Under the pieces are notes generated by a model. The model saw only the letters and a list, made by a program, of their open reading frames with translations, searched no databases and had not been told where the DNA came from. A stretch of DNA of 64,000 nucleotides from Piezodorus guildinii (lineage: Eukaryota; Arthropoda; Insecta; Hemiptera; Pentatomidae), in contig CM041292.1 in the NCBI GenBank assembly GCA_023052935.1, forward strand, positions 196,966,299 to 197,030,298, read 5' to 3'. Shown here piece by piece: positions 39,820 to 51,129 of this stretch (positions are counted from its first letter, which is position 1; every line of letters starts with the position of its first letter). The position numbers and the translations under genes are program-made.

Positions 39820-40510
39820 GAGAGAGAAACAGTTCTTTATTAAGTAATATGACAATCAGTCCAATTTAGGACATTTTTAATAGCGATACAGTACAACATT
39901 CATACTACATTCACACGACATATTACAATACAATAAATTTATATAATAATAATACAATATACATATTTATATATATCGAGAATACTTGAAGGTGAAGGAA
40001 TATTTTTGAACCGTATAAAATAGAGCAGTTTCCGGACGACAAGCAGGAAGGGTTCTTAGAAGGTCTATGCAAAAAACTGCACCCCTCCACTGCTTGGGAG
40101 AGATAGCCCTTTGCCTGAAGCGAGTCTGAGCTCGGACGGCAAGAGAAGCGGAAGTCAAGCCGCGGACGGAAGAGGTCGGAGGGTCAAGCCAGGGAACTAT
40201 CATGCAGATCTGTCAAAGGTACTTTTATATTATATTATGTGGTAAATGCGAAACCTCAGTATTCTCGATAATAACAATGCCTCACTGTACTAAGTTTTAT
40301 GTGTAATAATAATGTGTTTTTATGTGTACTATATGATAAATAAATAGATGTGTACGTTAAGTTAATTAGTTTATTACCCTTTATGCCACTGAAACATAGC
40401 AATTTATACAAAACAAAATCAATAAAAATATTATACAAAACAATATCAATAAAAAAATTATGCAAAAAAAAAATCAATAAAAATATATACAAAAGTCACT
40501 CATACCTATA
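39820..40510 (-). mobile_element. J1 3' UTR split by a TIR-bearing insertion
   Basis: 'ttctttattaagtaatatga', 'ccaatttaggacat' and 'acattcatactacattcaca' match the 3' UTR at 37595-37680. The end of the UTR ('aaaatcaataaaaatatata', 'caaaagtcactcatacctat') reappears at 40400-40510. The sequence between (at least 39974-40270) is foreign. Confidence 0.7.
39974..40270. mobile_element. 297-bp MITE-like element with 13-bp TIRs
   Basis: Perfect inverted ends tatcgagaatact (39974-39986) and agtattctcgata (40258-40270). The interior (40020-40200) is clearly GC-richer than the surroundings and has a 78-codon minus-strand frame without recognisable motif. If TA is the target duplication the TIR is tcgagaatact. 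Superfamily not assignable. Confidence 0.6.
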
Positions 40511-40665
40511 TAGTAAAATTAATTTAATAATAAAATGTCCATTTTTTCGAATGAAACAATAGAAAAAAAATTATATTTAATTATTATATTTTGTAATAAA
40601 TAATCTTAACGTTTCACTGTTCTCAGATTTAGATTCCTCATCCCCAAGTCAGATCAAAATCGAAA

Positions 40666-40680
40666 AACTAATATATATAT

Positions 40681-40729
<49 letters not shown>
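40666..40729. repeat. (AT)n microsatellite
   Basis: About 60 bp of nearly pure AT dinucleotides with one phase break near 40691. Confidence 0.9.
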
Positions 40730-40731
<2 letters not shown>

Positions 40732-41145
40732 CCTCATTTACTATACTGTTTCCACTTAAGCAGCTCCGAGGTCGGGTATAACCCGGCAGTGGCGCGCCTT
40801 AAACGAGATTACAGCAATAATTCCAAACAGTGGGTGCTCACACAGCAGAATAATACAGAGTTATGGGCCCAAGAGCTCTCTGTTCATACAGCATTTGTAA
40901 TCTCACCCAGAACAAATAACAACCTACCCAACGGAGGGGTAATCTCATAATCAGTACTTACGTTTATCAATAAACTATATGTAATGTGTGGAATATTACA
41001 TTATTAAAAAAATACACGACTTTCACTTATGTATGTTGTTATAATCATTTTAAAAACTTTTTTATATTGTTAAGATTAAAGCGGTTAGATAGTCTGCAAA
41101 CATTTCTGGCTAAATAATTCAACAGTGGAAATTATTAGTTCCAAC
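40730..41145. other. Unassigned region
   Basis: GC-richer first half (40755-40960) with 'ggtcgggtataacccggc' that could be read as a box B-like palindrome, but no box A at suitable spacing. No gene. Confidence 0.3.
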
Positions 41146-41156
41146 AACCAACACTT

Positions 41157-41788
41157 TTTTTTTTAAACATAATTTATTGAAATTTACAACTATACTAAAA
41201 AAAGTACTACAAGTAAATATGATACAATAAAAATGACATGAAAAAGACTTGTAGAAGAACTACCCTAGAAATTCTAAACTAGAAAGTCTTGGGGCTATCA
41301 TCGTTTCAGACGCCTCGGAGGATTGTCGGGAATTGAAGAGGAAGAAAGGATTTGATGGTTTAGTAGAGCCCTAAAGCTATACTCCGTAAGGCCATATAGG
41401 ACGTATGATAGTCATGTTGATGAGCCTTTTGTAGTTAAGTGAAAGATTAGAAGTTTGTCTAGTAAGTGTTGAATTAGTCGAAAACGTCGTGCAGTTTCTT
41501 GTCGTTTCAATCTTGTATGAGGGTTCCAAGTAAGGCGTTGTCAAGGTGTAGTCCTAGATATCGGATCTGTTCAACAGGGACTAGAGGAGAGTTATTAAAG
41601 GATACTGAAGGGCAGGAAGTCATATGTTTACAACGAAGGGTAAAGGTAGTTAGGTTGGATTTGTTGGCATTTATTTTTATTCTCCAATTCTGACACCATA
41701 CTTCAAGGTCTCTGATGTGGGATTGGAGAGTTTGAGAGGCAATAGTTGGATCAGCATTGACTCATAACACACATGTGTCATCAGCATA
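41157..41788 (-). mobile_element. 5'-truncated J2 LINE with TSD and internal deletion
   Basis: Direct repeats aaccaacactt (41146-41156 and 41789-41799). T-run, J2 3' UTR, ORF2 C-terminus, then a deletion of about 190 bp: the sequence jumps from the gaggaagaaagg region to 'atttgatggtttagtagagc', which are separated in the copy at 34955-35490. Truncated near the YADD active site (cacatgtgtcatcagcataa). Confidence 0.9.
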
Positions 41789-41799
41789 AACCAACACTT

Positions 41800-42706
41800 A
41801 AAATTAGTTTGATCAACTTTCCATTACTCACCAAAATCTATTGCAACTCTGATTAAAATATTATATTTTTCTCAAATTACTAGCTCAAATGATACATTTT
41901 TTTTGGGAAATCGAATCTGCATAGTGCCAAGTTAAGTATAACCTTGAAAGAAATCATTAATTTATGGTGTATTGCGCGCTCCAGATTTTTATTTATATTT
42001 AAAAACAAATGATGAATACGTGAATCAATTATTAATATATCAAATATAAATCATATGAACTTAATTGTGTTTAGTTCTTCATATGAAAGGGATTTTAAAA
42101 GTTGATACCGTGACATTAATTAACTATGGTAATTAAACTAATTAGATTAGAAAATTCTTTAATTTTAGGAGTCATTCGGTCAACGAAGAAACTATTTCAA
42201 AAACTACCAAAACAAAGAAGGTAAATAGTGGTACACTGGGTAGAAGATAGCGTAGATGAAAAGTCGATGGAAGTGCAGAGTATTTGCAAGCTGATGGATC
42301 ATTGCTTGTTTTCATTAGCATAATACTAACCATTGAATACGGAATTAGTCATCTCATTTGCATTAAATCCACCTTGTGACTTGGGGGCTAATCCAGAAAG
42401 AATCTTCTACATTTCTAAAACTATAATCTGTTTACTGTTATTGACTGTCCTTTCTTTATTTAAAAAAAAAAAAAATATTCACTAGTGTTTCTAGTTGTAG
42501 TCATAACAGTTGAAATATGAAATAACCTTGTTCTGGGACCGGGTCACTAATGCATTAAAAACATGTGCAATTGAATCAATACAATACGTCTGGCCAAAAG
42601 GACCCCAATACAGAATCAACTATTTTACTAAGTAGTAAAAAGAAAATTATACAAAAACAAAACAATATTTCTGGAAGAATAATTTGGTGAACAATATACA
42701 TATGTA

Positions 42707-42718
<12 letters not shown>
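41800..42718. other. AT-rich region without recognised genes
   Basis: Nothing recognised on either strand. Confidence 0.4.
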
Positions 42719-42756
<38 letters not shown>

Positions 42757-43045
42757 TGTACCTTTACAAACCGTTAAAGGGTCTCTCGCTCTTGGCTTCA
42801 GTACATACTGAGATACGTACTGTTTCTAGACCAACGGCCGTGAAATGAGGTATTTAGGTCTAGATTACGCTTAGCCGACAGAGGTTTTTTTTTTAAATTA
42901 TTGGTTGCCAACTTTAAAAAGGCTGGGTGTGCCCCACGATGGTCTCTATAGTCCAGATTCACTACACGGCTGAAATAATATAATAAATAATTCTGACTCA
43001 GCCGAGGTTCGATCCCGAGACCCAGAGTAAACTGTTTACCCACTT
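42719..43045 (-). repeat. SINE family S2 with long homopolymer tail
   Basis: Head region on minus near 43000-43030 with box B-like GGTTCGATCCC... reading (GAGGTTCGATCCC on the complement of cgggatcgaacctc-type sequence). Body 'ctgaaataatataataaata' and 'gtacgtactgtttcta'-type blocks. It ends in ~36 A on plus, that is, a poly(T) tail in SINE orientation. The head's first ~30 bp differ from other S2 copies. Confidence 0.72.
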
Positions 43046-43076
43046 GTGCAGCCAAAGGTCACGGGTTCAAAGCCGC

Positions 43077-43790
43077 ACACGAGACTAAAACGACAGGAAA
43101 CTGCCCCTAAATACCGATTACTACAATACTTACTAGACAAACGTTCAAAACTTCCAATTCATTACAAAAAGCTCATTTATATCACTGTCATCAGACCCAT
43201 CTGGACTTATGAAATCGAGCTTAGGGGCTCTACTAAGCCATCTAATTCCTCCCGCATCCAATCCTTACAATCCAAAATCCTTCGCAAAATCCTAAATGCT
43301 CCTTATTTCGTCACAAATAAAATCATCCATAACGACCTTAATATCCCATTTGTGGCAGACCTTTCTCGTACGAGATACACCACTTTTAATTCCAAACTCC
43401 CAACTCATATAAACCCGCTTGTCCGCAACCTATCAACCTCGCATATTCCTGACAACCCTCCGAGGCGATTGAAAAGAAGATGGCCTCGGGATCTACTTAC
43501 TTAAATAAACATCGAAGTACTACCGCTGGGTAGTTTCTTCACAAGCCTTATACGCCTTTTATTATAATTCATCACTTTTATTTATTGTATTTATGTAATA
43601 TACAGTTGTAAAATTCAATAAAATATAAAAAAAATAAATAAAAAAACTATTCATATATAGATTAGTCCAAATTAGGAATTCGACAAGTACTCTACCCACT
43701 AAAACCACGCCGCTCTGTGATATGAATTATTGAACAAACGTCAAATATGCACAATGAAAATAGTAGTAAGTCGATTTTCGGATCTACAAA
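43077..43790 (+). repeat. Inverted segmental duplicate (partner 18417-19135)
   Basis: Contains the same J2 copy, tail and ~140-bp flank ('attcatatatagattagtcc', 'ggaattcgacaagta', 'taaaaccacgccgctct', 'aagtcgattttcggatct') as 18417-19135 in the opposite orientation. By eye, differences are a few per cent. Confidence 0.88.
43081..43640 (+). pseudogene. J2 Jockey-like ORF2 C-terminal fragment and 3' UTR
   Basis: Open frame 43046-43504 (152 codons, of which the first ~12 are flank): LKRQETAPKYRLLQYLL, VIRPIWTYEIELRGSTKPSN, ILNAPYFVTNKIIHNDLNIP, ending PRRLKRRWPRDLLT. The 3' UTR has 'gaagtactaccgctgggtag' and 'ttcaataaaatata'. No RT core, so no enzyme. Part of the inverted duplicate. Confidence 0.85.
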
Positions 43791-43795
43791 AAATA

Positions 43796-44980
43796 AACCA
43801 GTGTATAATATAAAACAGAGTAAGGATTTTTTTTTTCACGTAAGATACTGAAATATGATCAGATTATCGTGTTAGGACAAAGGTGGTTGTTTTAAATTAG
43901 ACTAATATCTCACTATTTTTTAAAGTAAATTTGCAGAAGGAAAGGTCTGTAAAATTGAAAAAAAACAAAAAAAAAACAACAACACAAAGTTTTGAAAGAA
44001 ATAAAGACATCAAATCTGGAGAGGATCCTAGTCCGGAGGGAACATAATAGGGTCACAGCCTCTTTCCAACATGTGAAGGCCACCAGCCGACCGGTGATCT
44101 CTTACAAAATAGACGTAAAGACCGATTTTTGAAAATCGTTGTTTGGAATACTAGCCTATTCAAGACGCAAAACGCAAACAAAAAAAAAAAAAAAAAAAGA
44201 AGAAGACAACATATTACTGAAAGTATTTTCACAAAAATAAAAATTGCATTGATCCTCCAGGATTTATGCGGACCAACCGGACTCGAAAAGACTAAAATAT
44301 AAATTATTACCTTTACTCGGATGAAGACAGAATTGCATTCTGTATTCCACAAATATTAACATAATATAATAATGACATTCTTGATATTATAAAGTTCACT
44401 TTAATGTTAATTCTTTTTTCGCCTTTATCAGCTACTTGAATTTAGGGTTTTTACGTTAATTTAAAAATTTCATTAAATTTATAAGATGCTCCGAGAGACT
44501 TCCTGAAAACTCAATAGAGCCCGTATTCAGCGGGAAATAGAGGAATGAGTAAGATAAATAGAATGTAGGTCAGGTTCGTTGACATTGATTTTTTAATGGC
44601 CTTTATTGAATATAAGTGGGCCCCCTCCGGGAATTCACTACTAAAGCCCAGTCCATTTCTCTTCAACCTCCAAGATGACTTTTAAAATACTTTTTTTCTA
44701 AATTTATTTGCAAATAAAAATATTGCATATTTTTAAAATGATGATTAGAGGATTCGACATTACCTATTTCTGTGCTATTATAAGTTATACATATTAAAGA
44801 AAAAAACAGACAAAATCTTGAATAGGAAACAATAGAAACATCAGGTAAAGGTCATGTAGGTCGGAATTAAGAAAGAGATCCGAATAGAATTTTTATTTAT
44901 TTATTATTGCCTGAAATTGAAAACTGTGTTACATAATACAACCAGCAAATGTGCTAATGACATAAAGCAGACTTGTAGAT
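43796..44980. other. Region without recognised genes
   Basis: Two A-rich runs (43958-43985, 44170-44190). The minus-strand frame 44053-44352 has no recognisable motif and crosses an A/T homopolymer. GC-richer patch at 44020-44100 unassigned. Confidence 0.35.
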
Positions 44981-45030
<50 letters not shown>

Positions 45031-45046
45031 TATATATATATATTTA
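44981..45046. repeat. (TA)n microsatellite
   Basis: About 60 bp of TA repeats with one interruption near 45026. Confidence 0.9.
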
Positions 45047-45400
45047 TTTCTACTGATCTTAGGTTTCAGTTAGTAAATAAACAATTTTATTTATGCAACC
45101 ATTCAGCTTCTAATGTGTTATTATTTTAGCCGAAACATGTTTATAAGTACATTGAAAATAATAGGTACATTCGCTATATTTTACGTTTGAAATCCCAGAA
45201 TACGGAAAAATAATACAAAAAAATCTAATTATGGCTCGGAGTTGCTAAAACCAGCTAATAAATGTATTTTATATCATTTAGGAAATTTTTGAAATTATAG
45301 ATTGTAAAACTTTTGATTCGGAATCTTGTGTATGAAAAAAATTATGTATCACCTAAAACGGCAAAAATCGCAAAAATTCTTTGTAATATCTAAAGAATAG

Positions 45401-45638
45401 AGATTGTGTGTAAGATGTTTATTTATTTGCCAACTTTTTATTTATCTCAATAATAGGTTTTTGTTTCGATTTGTTTTGTTTTTTATTTACTATTATTATT
45501 TTATTGTATATATATGAATTTATTTATGTTCTATTTTATGTAATTTGACCATTATTATTATTTTTTGTATATATAGTATGAATGTGGTCTCTTAACAATA
45601 TTATTATTGTTCATTTTGTAACAAATTGTAATATATCT

Positions 45639-45666
<28 letters not shown>
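45401..45666 (+). mobile_element. 5'-truncated LINE 3' UTR with poly(A)
   Basis: Non-coding, T/A-rich, with 'tatagtatgaatgtggtctc' and 'ttgtaacaaattgtaatata', matching the terminal UTR types at 3280-3370 and 16521-16560, and a 30-nt A-tail ending near 45669. A short direct repeat aaagaatag occurs at 45392-45400 and 45667-45675. Confidence 0.7.
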
Positions 45667-45671
<5 letters not shown>

Positions 45672-45675
45672 ATAG

Positions 45676-46104
45676 AAGAAATGATGAAACAAATCCTTGG
45701 GGTAACTTGGGGGTGATATAGTTTTTCGTTATTTAATTGGGGCATACATTTACAAATTGCTAAATTAAATCTATAGGCGAGATTGCAATGTATATTCAAT
45801 AACGAGTTTGGAAATATAATGTCTTGTCTGTCTCAGAAATGTACATTGTTAAATAAAAGCAAAAAGACTTTGCTCTAAATACACCTTTAACACAATAAAT
45901 GACCATCGAATAAAGATAATTCCACTGCCGGTTATTAGGCACTAGTGTGAACAGGAATGATTCACTCATTTACTACTTATTTGTAAACGCATTATGGCGG
46001 GAAATATTAGTAATAAGGGTTTTCCCAACTAATAATAAAAAGGTGAAGCACTGAAAAATTTCAAACTTTTGACTTGACTTTTGTCCACCTGAATTAGTGA
46101 TTTG
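45676..46104. other. Spacer
   Basis: Nothing recognised. Confidence 0.4.
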
Positions 46105-46340
46105 GCCCACTGTGCGCCGTGCACGGGGGTGATAAGGCCTAGATCATGCTCAACCGCCAGGTTTTCCCCCCATTTTTGGGTACCCATTTTATAGAGGATG
46201 GGTGTGCTTCAGGAGGATCTCCAAACCCCAGGGTTGCCACACGACAGAAATTATAGAATAAATTATATTGTACCACAGCCGAGATTCGAACCTTGGATCT
46301 GGAGACTAGTGCTCTATCATCTAGACAACAACGCTCCCAA
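46105..46340 (-). repeat. SINE family S2 copy
   Basis: Best S2 promoter. On the minus strand from 46338: GGGAGCGTTG, box A TTGTCTAGATGATAGAGC, and box B GGTTCGAATCTC (about 46280-46291). Body to about 46105; the tail is lost. Minus-strand frame 46139-46411 is a shadow. Confidence 0.8.
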
Positions 46341-47316
46341 AACAAAGAATAATTCCTCAAATAGGCATCGTAGTTAATACCAACGAATTTTCTCTTTATC
46401 ATTACTATCATTATACTAAATTAAATATTCCGCATTGCTGGAAAATAGTTCTTGAGAGTTATCTTGGCCATGCTGACTTCTGGGTTATTGTATTATTTTT
46501 TTATGTCGGAGAATGGAGACGAAGGATGGCAATTTTATGGAACGAAGCTGGAGGACAATAAATAAGAATGCTAATATCAATGAGCCACTTCTATAATAAA
46601 TAGTCGCCTGAGAAATGATGATGCCCTCTGCAGAGACCTGAGGAAACTAAAGCCTTCATCTTCCATTAGAACTAAGATGGCGGCATTTTACAACGAAAAT
46701 TCACGAGTAATAGCTGGCAATTTAGCCGAAAGCTCTCAGCTCGCCATTTCCTTTATAACGGAAGAGGACTTTTTGTATATTTTATAGCCTCAAATCCACT
46801 AGTCTCGGCACAATCTTATTTAGTATATCATAAATTAAGTGTGGCTTAGGGTAGTGTGAAGTTCTCAAGCGAATTGAAAGTAAAAATGTAAGCTCCAGTC
46901 GACGATACAACTTAGTTATACTTAATCAGTTAAGTTTATTGAGTACTACGTTGTTGACTGTGAATTAAATGAAGAATGGGATGGTTCGTGTGATGGAGAA
47001 AAAAGTATATAGCATAGTGAAATGTGATAAGTAATAATATAATAAATTTCATATTTAATCGAATTGCAAAAATCTATTTATTTTTTTGTGAACCTCCAAG
47101 TAGTATAAACAGAAAAGCACTATTTTAACCCTGCTAGGAATTTCCAAGAAAATTATTAAATTCTTGAAAAAGAACTTTCAACGGCATTTCCTTGCGAAAT
47201 GGGGTGAAGCAAAGATGCCTTTTAAGTTCATTACTGTTTAAAATATTTGTAACCAATTAGGAAGATGAATTAGATTCTTATAAAAGAAAAAAAGAAAAGG
47301 AAAATAGGAAAATAAA
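46341..47316. other. Region without recognised genes
   Basis: No coding sequence or known repeat seen. Confidence 0.4.
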
Positions 47317-47850
47317 GGCACTGTTAACGCCACTTATACCAGAATAATTATATATTCTAAATTCTTCACATACTTTGAACAAATGTTTTTATCAAGTATT
47401 CATTCAGGATAATAAGAGAAAAACATATGTTCAGTACAGTTGGAACAGAGTGAATCTAAAAGTGTTTATAACCTATTTGTTATTACCTAGACATTATACC
47501 TTTTACCTTGTTTTTTTCATATTTACCTATTAAACTTATAACTACGCATTTATTTGTTTACCCAATCACCAATTTATCTATTTGGGAATACATAGTTTGG
47601 TACAACAAGCAAGTCCTATGAATCAGCTCTGCTTTCAGGCACAGCGTAAGGAGATCCTAAGGATGCCCGGAGGACCAATGTTGGGGCCAGCGAGGTCATT
47701 TAGATTTTAGATTCACACTTTTAGAGACACTTTTCGATTCACTCTATTCCAACTGTACTGAACATGTTTTTGTCCTATTATCCTGATGTATGTGAGGAAT
47801 TTAGAATAGATAATTATTCTGGTATAAGTGGCGTTAACAGGCACTATGAA
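47317..47850. mobile_element. Foldback element with long inverted repeats
   Basis: Left arm 47317-47468 and right arm ~47700-47850 are inverted copies: 'gttaacgccacttatacc', 'tattctaaattc', 'ttcagtacagttggaa' (left) and their complements on the right. The left arm carries ~30 extra bases near 47375-47405. Spacer ~230 bp without ORF. A short similar stretch occurs at 5490-5515. Non-autonomous; superfamily unknown. Confidence 0.75.
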
Positions 47851-48225
47851 ACTGACGTGAGACCGAAGATATTGGACGGTGCGTAAACAATGGGCTTCTC
47901 AAGGAGTAGTAAAAAATAAAGAGAAAAATCATACACAACATATATGGTTCTAAGAAAGTAGAGGAGAAAATATTTGATAAGGGTATCGGACTCAAAGCTA
48001 TAAAGGGCTATACGGAATAGATAAAAAGCAAAACAGCCAAACTGAAAATAATAAGCAAGGTTTGCATGGATAGTCAAATTTCGGAAACTTCTTGATTAAA
48101 TTAGAGTCCCTACGGGGAAAGAGATGTGTGCTGGAAGAAGTGGTCGGGAGGGAGAAAGGAATAGACTAAGTAATATTTTAGAGGTTCAGAGTTTCCCTAA
48201 ATCGAAATTAGAAGAATAACCTTGA
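47851..48225. other. Spacer
   Basis: Nothing recognised; the 77-codon minus frame at 47844-48077 has no motif. Confidence 0.35.
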
Positions 48226-48560
48226 TGTATAGTGCTCTTAGCATCTTCACCTACTAGTTTTCCATTATTCATTAAAGATTTGGAAATACACTGCAATAAA
48301 TGGAATCTCGAAGTAAGCATCAATAAGTCATAAATTATGGTTTGCAGGAAAAAAGGAAAAAGTTTATATTAAAACGAGAATTGTTATTTCAGGGGTTAAA
48401 AAGTGAACTATGTTGATTATTATAAATATCTTGCTATAAATATCATTCCTGCTTTCAACTTCTTCGAGCATTCAACGGTAGAGAAAGAGTTTTCAAAGCT
48501 ATATTTGCAATTAATAGTATTTGGAATAAAGTAATGGTTAACAAAAATAATCCTGTAAAA
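48226..48560 (+). pseudogene. LINE reverse transcriptase relic, thumb region (5' piece)
   Basis: Translation gives LFIKDLEIHCNKWNLEVSIN, KS-IMVCRKKGKSLY and VDYYKYLAINIIPAFNFFEH, the post-YxDD region (L..YC..W.L.VN..KTK.MVFRK.G; YKYLG) of non-LTR RTs. Two stops. Lineage differs from J1, J2 and I-group; possibly CR1/Kiri-like. It continues at 49185 after a foldback insertion. Confidence 0.7.
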
Positions 48561-48589
48561 AAAAAAAATAATAATAAATAAATAAAGGA

Positions 48590-49165
48590 GAAGAATAAAA
48601 TTGGAGGCTGATTTATAACCTCACCACTCTTTTATTAAAAATTAATGCACGACGTTTCGGCTAAAATGCCATCTTCAGGTGCAAAGGAATAAATTTATCT
48701 AGTGTGAGTGGATGCTTACAACCAGAAGCCTCGTGTCTAAAAGATTTAAAGCACTTAATACAGAGTTAGTTTTTTTGGTTAATGTTAATTTAGAACGTCT
48801 GTCATGTAATCTAGATAAAAGTCCTAGATAGATTTAATGTTTTATCTCTTTATCCACCTCTAGTATTAAGTGACATTGGCGTCATGAAAATGGTCATACC
48901 CGTTTGTAGAATCCTGAAATTTTTTTTTAAATTACGTTTTTCTATACATTAAAGTATCTCTTTGATTGATTTCTTTATCATTCCTGAGTTTATCCTCCAT
49001 TGATCCCCATCTAAATGATTTAAACATTAGGCTTCTGGTTGTAAGCATCCACTCACAATAGATAAATTAGTTCCTTTGCACCTGAAGATGGCATTTTAGC
49101 CGAAACGTCGTGCATTAATTTTTAATAAAAGAGTTGTGAAGTTAAAAATCAGCCTCCAATTTTAG
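48590..49165. mobile_element. Inverted-repeat element carrying hammerhead-like motifs
   Basis: Arms 48597-48735 and 49028-49163 are inverted copies (~135 bp) around a ~290-bp core. Each arm holds CTGAAGA, a GGC...GCC stem, GAAAC and GTC (plus-strand copy 49082-49109), with TGCAC before and GTGCA after that can form helix I. The core matches, inverted, 51840-52070, the 3' end of an I-group relic. The element splits an RT relic. Confidence 0.82.
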
Positions 49166-49184
49166 TCACAGAGTTTGACCTTCA

Positions 49185-49440
49185 CCCTAAAGAGTCTTCA
49201 AAGTAGAAGAAGTTTTTAATATTGTTTTACGATCAGTGGTTTCCTTTGCAGCTTAGATATTGCGATATTTGAATTTACGGAAAGATAAAAGTATCCGAAA
49301 ATTCTTCTTAAAAAGGCTCTTCTATCTCTTATTGAACACACCCGATTACATATTATACTTAGAAACTGCAACCTCTCCTCTGTAATGTAATAAAATTACA
49401 TCTTACATTACAAGCCACCATACCCCAAGTAGAATGACGA
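49185..49440 (+). pseudogene. LINE reverse transcriptase relic (3' piece)
   Basis: Continues the 48226-48560 relic: VFNIVLRSVVSFAA, then a stop, IRKFFLKRLFYLLLNTPDYI and LYLETATSPL, the 'SI+SY..  .LP..TPDYMLYLETG..PL' block that follows RT in this lineage. Interrupted gene restored in order when the foldback is removed. Confidence 0.65.
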
Positions 49441-50298
49441 ATATCTTGGCAAATGTTATAATATAATACGGATATCTTGGTAAATGAAATTAATTATAAT
49501 AAGGAACTTGGTGCTAATAAAAGGATTAAAAAGAAATCATTGAAACACAGAATCCGAACAATTTAATTAATAAAATAGAAACAAAATCCGAGTAGAAATG
49601 ATTTCATACGTCATATCTAACTCATGACTCCAATATATCACATTCATCACAAACCACGTGGTCCCTAGAGCAAGTCTTTAATATTAACAGCAAGAGAGGA
49701 ATTGAAGGAACCTAACTGTCAGCCATAGAGGAGGGTTGGGGTACCTGTCTGTTTCATGTGCAATTTCAACGTACCGGAGGATGCAAATACATTAAGTACC
49801 CCTTAAATAATTGATAACAATAATAATTGACTGAGATATAAAATGAATACTTTTTCAACACTCACTGTTAACGAATAAAGCCAAGACAAGTCAGTTGTTG
49901 AACTTCTTGTGAGATGAAAGAAGTTATCTTACCTGTAACATAAAGAAATACAATATGCCAATGTATTTATAAGGTGAGCTATAATGGAGTATCACATAAA
50001 TGGTTTTTAAAATTAAAAAATTAATAATAATAGGCATGATTTAATACATAATATTTTAACATAACAAATAATATAACATTGTTGATATTTCTTTTGGAAT
50101 TAGATCTTTAAATACTGATATCAAATAACAATATCTTAGATAAATCTAGAAATAAGTTGGGATACATCACTCTTTGAAGCCCAAAGCCTTATATAGCTCT
50201 AAAGTTATTCTTAGGGTAATCTGCCCCAGAATAAGATTGTTATTTTCTTCTTTTTCTGTATAATCCTAACAAACCACCGAGGAGACTTAAAAAATCTG
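49441..50298. other. Region without recognised genes
   Basis: No gene. A small Jockey C-terminal remnant (NPNKPPRRLKK-like) occurs at about 50262-50297, directly before the N1 repeat. Confidence 0.4.
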
Positions 50299-50955
50299 GT
50301 GCGGGCAACACACGTTTTTCACTCACCTCTGTTTTATAAATCGATTAACATATTTTCAAATACAGTTAGAGTTATTAAAACTATTAAGGAATTAATTAAA
50401 TGGAATTTCTATAGAAACGTGAGTTTTATTAAAAAATCTATTATATTATTATCTAAAATAATCAGTTAGTATTATCGGCATTTGATCACTCTTTATTAGC
50501 TTTTGCAAGCTCTTGTGTATTAGATAAAATTTTTGCAAAATATTTAGCTTTCCAACGGTATATCATACATGTATATTACTGCTCTTATGATAAAAAAAAA
50601 AAAATGCATTAAATTTTTTTTTCAGTTTTCTCCTTTAGTTGTTTTTTAAATTCGCACAACTTACATACTTAGCTGTTATTTATCAATACTAACAAGATAA
50701 TTTGGTTATTTTTATAGAATCTACATGATATTAAAGCACATTAAATTTTACATCGATATAGCGAGTTTAATATAAAATTTCAGTTTCATAGGACTTACGT
50801 TTTCGCCCGGGAGTTACCACACACACACACACTGACCTTTTTGCGGGACTTGGTTATTTGGACTTAAGGGACCCTAAAATGTGTATTTCGGTTGAAAACT
50901 GGAATTTGAAAATTTTCACGATCGCAATACTTTCCCTTACTATATATAGTAAGTG
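50299..50955 (+). repeat. Non-coding repeat N1 copy
   Basis: Starts 'ctggtgcgggcaacacacg' as the copy at 54519. Shares 'aattaattaaatggaatttc', 'agctttccaacggtatat', 'ttttcgcccgggagttacca' and 'ggacttggttatttggac' with other copies. A deletion removes ~60 bp near 50740-50770. No ORF. Confidence 0.75.
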
Positions 50956-51129
50956 AAAGCAAAAATGATGACCTCCAGCCATAAGTTAGGGGCATTGAAG
51001 AGCTTACCAATGGGCAGTTTCTTTACAAGTCTATCGTGTATTTAAATGATATAATTATCTTATTTACAGTTGTAAATACCATGGCGAAAATAAGAAAAAT
51101 CATTCCAAATAGAAATTTGAAACTCTTTT

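Noticed and set aside
40600..40660. Third hammerhead-like motif (minus-strand GTGAAACGTTAAG near ATGAGGAATC)
   Set aside because: GAAAC is present but no CUGANGA core at a suitable distance and no helix I complement; left as chance similarity.
44053..44352. 99-codon minus frame
   Set aside because: Crosses a long A/T homopolymer and shows no family motif.
47844..48077. 77-codon minus frame as a membrane protein
   Set aside because: Hydrophobic and aromatic by AT-rich composition; partly overlaps the foldback arm; no supporting signal.
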